From contig OZ250180.1 in the NCBI GenBank assembly GCA_965238215.1, positions 1,550,001 to 1,614,000 on the forward strand: a stretch of DNA of 64,000 bases, written 5' to 3'. Positions 58,663 to 64,000 of this stretch are shown here, piece by piece (positions within the stretch are counted from its first letter, which is position 1; each line of letters begins with the position of its first letter). Made by a program: the position numbers and the translations under genes. The notes beneath the pieces were generated by a model. The model saw only the letters and a program-made list of their open reading frames with translations, was not told the DNA's origin and ran no database searches. The DNA is from JAPULR01 sp965238215 (GTDB taxonomy: Bacteria; Chloroflexota; Dehalococcoidia; Lucifugimonadales; GCA-2712585).

Positions 58663-58980
58663 ATGATACGGCTAACCGTTCTCTACCCAAACCTCAAGGG
58701 TTCCCACTTTGACTGGGACTACTACATAAACGTGCATACGCCTTTGGCGCAGAAGCGCTTCGGTAAGGCGGCCCTCAAGTGGGAAGTGGACCGGGGGTTG
58801 GAGGGGGAGGAATCCGGGGAACCGGCGCCCTATCAGGTTGCGGCCTTCATCACGCTAACGTCCCTGGAAGACTTCCGCAGGATCTCGAAAGAGCACGGCA
58901 AAGAGCTGAAGGGGGACTTCCCCAACTACACGAACGTCTACCCACACTTCCTCATCAGCGAAATCGCCGTCAGCGATTAG
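58663..58980 (+). CDS. EthD-like small protein
   Basis: 105 aa with the EthD dimeric alpha/beta-barrel pattern: Ile-Arg-Leu-Thr-Val-Leu-Tyr-Pro, then Asp-Tyr-Tyr-Ile-Asn-Val-His-Thr-Pro-Leu-Ala near residue 19, and Phe-Pro-Asn-Tyr-Thr-Asn-Val near 85. EthD proteins accompany degradation pathways or polyketide-type cyclisation, often with uncertain roles. An excellent AAGGAGG site precedes ATG 58663. No pathway genes are adjacent. Confidence 0.82.
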   Translation: MIRLTVLYPNLKGSHFDWDYYINVHTPLAQKRFGKAALKWEVDRGLEGEESGEPAPYQVAAFITLTSLEDFRRISKEHGKELKGDFPNYTNVYPHFLISEIAVSD

Positions 58981-59006
58981 ACGGTCGTCGGCTGGATTTT
59001 GCCCCG

Positions 59007-60521
59007 TCAAAGAGGGCTGTTGGGCGGATTCTCTGAACCCTGCCGATTCGGGGAGACGCTGAAGTCTCGAGGAAGGAAGACCGCCGCCGCCGCTCCAAGA
59101 ATCAAAACCACGACCACCACCAGTCCGGCATGGGATAGGGCGACGGCAAAGGCCTCCGCCTGGGCGACGTTGCCCACCGCCGGGCCAAAGGTCTGTACAG
59201 CGTCATAGTCCGCCGTCAGGTCCCTCTCGGCCAACCCTACCCTCAGCGAAGTGAGGAACACCGATGACACCAGCGCTATGCCCAGGGTGGCCGAAACGTT
59301 CTGGGTCATGTAGAGGATGCCGGAAGCCACGCCGGCCTTGTTTACTCCCAACGAGTTGACCAGAACGGTGGTGGTAGTCACGAAGGCGGCGGCTCCGCCC
59401 ACGCTGGCCAGCAGCAGGCTAACCAGCAGGGATCCATAGGCGGAAGACGCGTCGAAAGTCAGCCAGACCAGGGCGGCTGCGCTGGCAATGAGCATGCCCG
59501 CTATCATGGGCCATCGCAGGCCGAAGTTGTCTACAATCTTCCCCCAAAACAGGGTGGCCACCACGATGGCCCCGCCGGCGGGCAGAAACAGCAAGCCGGC
59601 TTCCAGTGCGTCCTTGTGCAGGAAGTCTTGCAAATAGATGGTACTCATGAAAATTACCGGCACGAAGGCGAATCCGGTGGCGAATCGCACCAGAATCCCC
59701 ACGGTGAAGGCCCGGTTACGGAAGAATCTCGGGTCTACGATGGGATACTCGAGGCGGGCCTCCGTAAACACCAGCGTCACGATAGAGACAGTTGCTCCGG
59801 CAAACAGCAGCAGCGTCATTGACGACGTCCAACCATTTTCGTTGCCGCTCACAATGGCCAGCGCCAGCGTCAGCACCGAGGCGGCGATAAGGACCACGCC
59901 CAGGTAGTCGATGCGCCGGTCTATGGACTCGTCCCGCGACTCCTTCACGATCAGAATGATAATGACCACGGCCGCCAAAACCACCGGGATGTTCATCAGG
60001 AAGATAGCGCGCCACTCCAGCAGCGAGGTGAAGGCTCCGCCGATGAGTGGACCGGCGATGAACCCCAAGGCTCCGATACTTCCCCAAAGGCCGATGGCCG
60101 TGCCCATGTTCCTGTTCTGGTAGGCCGCCGTCAAAACCGAAAGGGACGCGGGCAGCATCATTGCGCTTCCCAATGCCTGGATCACCCGGGCCGTCAGCAG
60201 CGTTTCGATGTCCATTGCGAAGAACCCAACGAGCGAGCCGACGGCGAAGAGGACCGCCCCGGCAACAAGGAACCGCTTCCGCCCGAAGATGTCCCCCAGC
60301 TTGCCTCCCACGACGACCAGCACGGCGAAGGTGAGGGTGTAGGCCTTGATCACCCAGCCCCTCTCCACGAGGGTGACCTCAAAGTCTCGCTGGATGGAAG
60401 GCAAGGCCAGGTTGATGATAGTAACGTCGAGGGCCACCAGAAAGACGGTAAGGCAGGTGGCCAGCAGAATCAGGCGGCGCTTCAGGTCGTCGGACACGTC
60501 GAAGGAAGTTAAAAGAGGCAA
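59007..60521 (-). CDS. DHA2-type (14-helix) MFS drug/efflux transporter
   Basis: 504 aa with about 14 hydrophobic segments, the EmrB/QacA layout. Signature parts are Leu-Asp-Val-Thr-Ile-Ile-Asn-Leu-Ala-Leu-Pro-Ser-Ile near residue 26, Gly-Lys-Leu-Gly-Asp-Ile-Phe-Gly-Arg-Lys near 74 (A motif), Ala-Leu-Gly-Ser-Ala-Met-Met-Leu-Pro near 115, and Gly-Pro-Leu-Ile-Gly-Gly near 156 (C motif). It is likely a proton-driven exporter of toxic compounds. No regulator or membrane-fusion gene is adjacent. Confidence 0.88.
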   Translation of the reverse strand: MPLLTSFDVSDDLKRRLILLATCLTVFLVALDVTIINLALPSIQRDFEVTLVERGWVIKAYTLTFAVLVVVGGKLGDIFGRKRFLVAGAVLFAVGSLVGFFAMDIETLLTARVIQALGSAMMLPASLSVLTAAYQNRNMGTAIGLWGSIGALGFIAGPLIGGAFTSLLEWRAIFLMNIPVVLAAVVIIILIVKESRDESIDRRIDYLGVVLIAASVLTLALAIVSGNENGWTSSMTLLLFAGATVSIVTLVFTEARLEYPIVDPRFFRNRAFTVGILVRFATGFAFVPVIFMSTIYLQDFLHKDALEAGLLFLPAGGAIVVATLFWGKIVDNFGLRWPMIAGMLIASAAALVWLTFDASSAYGSLLVSLLLASVGGAAAFVTTTTVLVNSLGVNKAGVASGILYMTQNVSATLGIALVSSVFLTSLRVGLAERDLTADYDAVQTFGPAVGNVAQAEAFAVALSHAGLVVVVVLILGAAAAVFLPRDFSVSPNRQGSENPPNSPL

Positions 60522-60553
60522 TCGATCTCTCAGGCGAGTGCTGCTGAGGCGGG

Positions 60554-61900
60554 CTAGGCCCTCTCCCCTTCCATAACAGGCACTGCGACTATGGGCGGCG
60601 TCGGCGTGGCCTCCTGCGGCAAGCCGGGCCGTCCCTTCTTCTCACGAATAGTCAGAATGAGGATGGTGGAAATCACCAGCAGAACCAGGTTAGACCAGAT
60701 CGCAAGGTCGTAGGTGCCCCGAGCGTCGAATAAATAGCCGCCCAGGGCAGCGCCCATGCCGGAGCCGAGGGGCATCATCGCAAACATAGTCCCATAGATG
60801 GTCCCCAAATACTTTATGCCAAACCTGTCGGAGGCGAAGGCTGCAGTGAGTGCGACCACTGCGTTCCAGGACAACCCCACCAGCACAATGCCCGTCAAGA
60901 GAGTCACAAACCCCATTGCGGGTATGCCGAGGAAGGGAATGCCCATGGAGAAGAGCACCAGCACGAAGCCCACGGCTCGCAGGGCGTAGGAGAAGCTGAG
61001 GTAGGACCTGCGACCATGCTTATCGGAGAGATGGCCCAGCACCAGCGCGCCCAAGATGGCACACCCACCGATGAGGCTGAAAGTGAGGGCAGCGCTCATT
61101 TGGCTATAACCGAGGTCTGTGATGTAGGCTATGATGTGAGCATTCACGAAGCTCATGGTGTAGCCTCATACGAAATAGCCAAAGGTGAGTTTCCAGAAGA
61201 AGGGCGTCTTGAACGCGTCGGCAAGGGTCGAGTCCCGGAAGGCCAGGGCCGGGTTACCACTCTGTCCGTCGGCGCTAACGATGCTTGGAGGCGCGCCCTC
61301 CGGCTTCAGGCCCACGTCTTCGGGGCGATTCCTTATGAGGAGCAGTCCTATCGGAAGAATCACCAGCAGCAACAGAATGCCCAGGAACTGGTAGGCCTGC
61401 TGCCAGTTGAAGGCCTCCAGGAATATGGTCGACGCGGGTACCAGCGCCATCCCGCCGATGGCCCCGCCTCCGTTGATGAGTCCCAGAGTCAGGCCGCGAC
61501 GCTGGAAGAACCAGGAGCTGACTATCTTGGTCAGAGTCGGCCCCGCCGCCAGAGTGAGGCCGATGCTCATGACGGAGAAGATGGCAAAGAGATGCACCAG
61601 GGTCTGTATGTGGGGCAGAAGAAGCAGCATGGCCCCGACTATGGCGATGCCGACGAGGGCCACGGCCTTGGGGCTGTATCTGTCGGCCATGTACCCGCCC
61701 ACGGGACGCAGCAGGCCGGAAAGCATGAAAGTTGTGCCGAAGGCGGTGGCGAGCACAGCGCGGCTCCAGCCGAACTCCTCCGTCATGGGCTTGAGGAAGA
61801 CGCCGAAGGAGAAGTGGCTGCCCGACGCGCCGAAGACGATGAAGGCGCAGGCAAAGGTGACTATCCAGCCGTAGTAGAGGTTTCCCCGGTTCAACAGCAT
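60554..61900 (-). CDS. MFS transporter with an in-frame TGA (Sec candidate or pseudogene)
   Basis: Two abutting frames form one MFS protein of about 448 codons from ATG 61900 (TTG 61939 is also possible). The N-terminus has Leu-Tyr-Tyr-Gly-Trp-Ile-Val, and the loop Gly-Gly-Tyr-Met-Ala-Asp-Arg-Tyr is present. At 61166-61168 a TGA interrupts Phe-Gly-Tyr-Phe-Val-(TGA)-Gly-Tyr-Thr. The frame continues at once with Met-Ser-Phe-Val-Asn-Ala-His and six further helices. Relatives in this carrier group (from memory) usually have Cys-Gly-Phe-Thr here, so TGA replaces a Cys codon. A nested stem-loop follows the TGA. Either translation inserts selenocysteine, or the gene has recently died from TGC/TGT to TGA. 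Confidence 0.7.
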
Positions 61901-62009
61901 GACGCCAACTATCTTAGACAGTGGCGACGGGTTTAACAACGGGGATGGGGCCGGGTGAAGAGTAGTTAGAACTCGGCGTTGGCTGGATTAGTTCATAAAA
62001 CCGGTGGGT

Positions 62010-62145
62010 ATTCGGGGTATTCGTTATTTTTGCTGGTGGAAAAGAATCGGGGATTGTGGCAAGGCGGACGTAGTGCTGGGAGCGGGTTGAAGGCACGAGG
62101 GCGAATGAATGTTCATGCGGGGATGATAACACTGAATGGGAGGTT
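62010..62145. repeat. Dispersed element, copy with ATGTTCATGC core
   Basis: The 61901-62261 gap has no credible gene. It contains TATTCGTTATTTTTGCTGG, GGTGGAAAAGAATC and a core GGGCGAATGAATGTTCATGC followed by GGGGATGATA. The core is shared almost exactly with the copy ending near 63085 and, more loosely, with 54522-54715. Confidence 0.6.
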
Positions 62146-62261
62146 TATGGAAGAGGCTGATGTCAGTGGGGAGATTCGCGGGAATGAAGGGGGAGGTGGG
62201 TGAGGGCGTCCGGTTCCGGTGGTAGAATGGAGATGAAACGCAAACCGCAAGGGCGTGAAAA

Positions 62262-62633
62262 ATGGGCGCAACGCATGTAACTGTAGCAATACGCAATCCG
62301 GCCGAACCAGACCGGGTGTGGGAAGGCCTGTTCCTGGTCGATACCGGCGCCATCGACTGCCTCGTGCCGCGCACAGCCCTGAAATCCATTGGCCTGCAAC
62401 CGCAAGGAAAGCGAACCTACGAACTGGCCGACGGCAGCGAAATCCGATTTGACATCACGGTTGCCCGAGTAGAGTTCATGGGAGAGTTCGTCGGCGCAAC
62501 CATCCTATTCGGGGAAGACGACGCCGAGCCCCTGTTGGGCGTGACCGCGCTGGCATCCGTGGGTATCGAGGTGGACCCCCTCAACCAGACGCTGAAACGG
62601 CGGCCAGCCGTCCGGCTCAAGGGCTTCCGTTAA
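62262..62633 (+). CDS. Clan AA (retropepsin-like) aspartic protease family protein
   Basis: 123 aa from ATG 62262. The Leu-Val-Asp-Thr-Gly-Ala-Ile-Asp motif near residue 25 supplies the active-site Asp-Thr-Gly. Glu-Leu-Ala-Asp-Gly-Ser, Ile-Leu-Phe-Gly-Glu-Asp and Leu-Leu-Gly-Val-Thr-Ala-Leu near 95 match the small bacterial retropepsin-like group. It would act as a homodimer. There is no signal peptide. A GGGCG stretch but no strong ribosome site precedes it. Confidence 0.82.
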   Translation: MGATHVTVAIRNPAEPDRVWEGLFLVDTGAIDCLVPRTALKSIGLQPQGKRTYELADGSEIRFDITVARVEFMGEFVGATILFGEDDAEPLLGVTALASVGIEVDPLNQTLKRRPAVRLKGFR

Positions 62634-62849
62634 CGACGGGGCATGTCCTAGCGCATCACCATCACCCCGCAAACCATCCCCCAAAGGGAGCTAACCCCCT
62701 CAGACTTTCCCAAAGGGGGCAGGCTGAGAGTTGCATGTAATCCTGAGCCCACCGACCCTACAGCATTCAACATCGGCGAGATTATTCGCTGCTCTCAGGA
62801 TGGCATTTGGGGAACGAGGGGTTGTTTGTGGGAAACGAGTGGGGTTTCG

Positions 62850-63085
62850 GGGTACTCGTTTCCGGGGTTTTAGCTTTGGGGAGGACTCGTTTGTGATAAC
62901 GAGTATGGGGCGATTTGGGGGTGTTCCAGGCGTGGATCTGGTTGATTTGGGGGGGGGACTCGTTTCGTTTTTTCTGCCTGTGGAATCGAATCGCAGATTG
63001 GGAGAAGGCTGGGGTAGGGCCGGAGGGCAGGTTGGCGACACTGGGGCGAATGTATGTTCATGCGGGGATGATAGCATGGGATGGG
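62850..63085. repeat. Dispersed element, third copy, with repeated ACTCGTTT words
   Basis: The 62634-63107 gap lacks a credible gene. It has repeated words (GGGGTACTCGTTTCCGGGG, GGACTCGTTTGTGATAACG, GGACTCGTTTCG) and ends in a GGGGCGAATGTATGTTCATG core followed by CGGGGATGATA. That core matches the one at 62100-62130. Confidence 0.6.
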
Positions 63086-63107
63086 GCGTTTGGGGAATGG
63101 GCGGATG

Positions 63108-64000
63108 TCAGGGCGCCCAGACGGTGAAGTTTTGGAAGTCTACGTCGCGGTTGCTGTTGTTGTAGAAGCCAGCCATGGCGGAGATTCCGCCGGATTCCAG
63201 GTTGAATTCGAGAATCAAGGTTGCCTCTAGATTGCTTTTGACGAAGAGCCATCCGGTGTCTCCCATGGCGATGAGGACTAGGTTATTCCGGTCAAGCGGG
63301 CCGTCTCGCCAGTTTGAAAGGCGGTCCGAACCCAATTCGGTGTATTCATTGTCTCCAGGGCTGCGGGTCTTGTGTGTCCAATAACCGCGGCTAACGGCGA
63401 CTACGTCAAGATGGCCAAAGACGGGGTTCCTGAATACGAAACCGTAATCCCACTCCCCAGATCGGGGATTGATGAACTCAGCCTCCGCCACAAAGTCCCG
63501 GGAGCTCAAACCGCTGTAATGTCCCCCGATTAATTCGTTATTGTGCCCAATAGTTCCACCAGTTGGGCCGTACCGCCGCCGAAGGTCGTAGCCCCTGAAG
63601 TTCTCGTATTCCGTCGATGCTCCGGCCCTTTCGCCGCCTGTGTAAGCGCCGGTTATGATAGCCACGTCTCCACTGACCTTAACGTCGCTCAGGTCGAAGG
63701 AAGCGATGAAGGTTTGGTTAACAAAGAGCCATCCCCGTTCTTCAAGCGCCACCACCATAAGGTGGTTCTGCTGACCTGCTTGTAGATTCAGGTTGGAGAC
63801 ATTCCCCGCGGCGACCTGAGTATACGGAGCGTCGCTGCCGGACTGCACGGCCCATCTGCCTCGACTGCTGATAATCACCTGCAGGAAGGGGGGATCGTCT
63901 TCAAAAAGATCGTATCTGAGGAAGAAGCCATAACTCCAGGGATGTTCAGAGGCGCCGTAGGGGTTGGTGAATGTCGCTTCCACCATCAAGTCGTCAAGGG
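63108..64000 (-). CDS. Protein with two copies of a beta-sandwich domain (5' end beyond the window)
   Basis: The reverse-strand frame is open from the window edge to a TGA at 63108, about 297 codons. It contains the same ~145-residue module twice. Each copy begins Val-Glu-Ala-Thr-Phe-Thr-Asn-Pro or Ala-Glu-Ala-Glu-Phe-Ile-Asn-Pro, continues with Tyr-Gly-Phe-Phe/Val-Leu/Phe-Arg, Ser-Arg-Gly-Arg/Tyr-Trp, and Gly-Trp-Leu-Phe-Val, and ends with Glu-Asn-Phe or Gln-Asn-Phe. This looks like a LamG/DUF1080-type jelly-roll pair, perhaps a surface or sugar-binding part of a larger protein. The N-terminus, and so any signal peptide or catalytic domain, lies outside the window. Confidence 0.7.
   Translation of the reverse strand, partial: LDDLMVEATFTNPYGASEHPWSYGFFLRYDLFEDDPPFLQVIISSRGRWAVQSGSDAPYTQVAAGNVSNLNLQAGQQNHLMVVALEERGWLFVNQTFIASFDLSDVKVSGDVAIITGAYTGGERAGASTEYENFRGYDLRRRYGPTGGTIGHNNELIGGHYSGLSSRDFVAEAEFINPRSGEWDYGFVFRNPVFGHLDVVAVSRGYWTHKTRSPGDNEYTELGSDRLSNWRDGPLDRNNLVLIAMGDTGWLFVKSNLEATLILEFNLESGGISAMAGFYNNSNRDVDFQNFTVWAP

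Noticed and set aside
61016..61936. 306-codon plus-strand frame over the MFS gene
   Set aside because: Antisense to the transporter; the acidic/Gln-rich composition is an artefact of reverse reading.

Overview
The window is a GC-rich bacterial chromosome segment that most resembles a marine or subsurface Chloroflexota of the SAR202/Dehalococcoidia kind. This is inferred from gene content, since there is no rRNA. The indicators are family-5 substrate-binding lipoproteins with Ala/Thr/Pro-rich linkers, DUF1800/DUF1501 and NHL-repeat proteins, several MFS carriers, CocE-type and amidohydrolase enzymes, a ferredoxin-dependent 2-oxoacid oxidoreductase, and many palindromic intergenic repeats.

Layout. 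1-6.7 kb: TPR protein (partial), tRNA-Pro, an oligopeptide-type binding lipoprotein, a GOLD-like lipoprotein, a VapBC pair, a GMC oxidoreductase, a tandem-repeat patch and a PH-domain membrane protein. 7-15 kb: korA-korB-SDR operon, a second PIN toxin-antitoxin pair, a type II glutamine synthetase, and etfBA. 15-19 kb: HigBA with a broken toxin, then a pantothenate operon (Rossmann/DUF2520 protein, panB, panC). 19-28 kb: a NYN nuclease behind an attenuator-like leader, DUF1800-DUF1501-NHL genes, a small AT-richer patch with a dCTP-deaminase-like gene, a class IV aminotransferase and an aldo/keto reductase. 27.8-31.8 kb: a minus-strand cluster of binding lipoprotein, HbpS/GlcG-like protein, an uncharacterised 357-aa protein and a UGSC-family selenoprotein read through an in-frame TGA. 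32-38 kb: D-aminoacylase-like gene, an HTH protein, a truncated gene, and a BcgI-like restriction-modification pair whose specificity subunit ends in what looks like the tail of a VapB antitoxin, followed by VapC. 38-54 kb: Asp-box propeller, amidohydrolase, MFS, a BrnTA module destroyed by a ~1 kb insertion carrying an exonuclease-BRCT gene, M1 aminopeptidase, Fe-type binding protein, a broken AbiTii gene, CocE hydrolase plus a relic of a second copy, a PD40 propeller, a second HbpS-like gene and a DM13 protein. 55-64 kb: MFS carriers (one with an in-frame TGA), aspartate dehydrogenase-like, DUF503, MBL-fold exonuclease, EthD, an aspartic protease-like gene and a repeat-domain protein leaving the window.

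The main themes are scavenging and turnover of organic matter (binding proteins, peptidases, amidohydrolases, MFS carriers), flavin/ferredoxin electron transfer (Kor, ETF), and strong decay of accessory loci. HigB, BrnT, BrnA, AbiTii, a CocE copy and a VapB copy are all broken. The most notable observations are the UGSC selenoprotein cluster, the exonuclease-BRCT unit bounded by inverted repeats inside brnA, the restriction-modification/VapB fusion, and an MFS gene whose TGA falls where relatives carry Cys.
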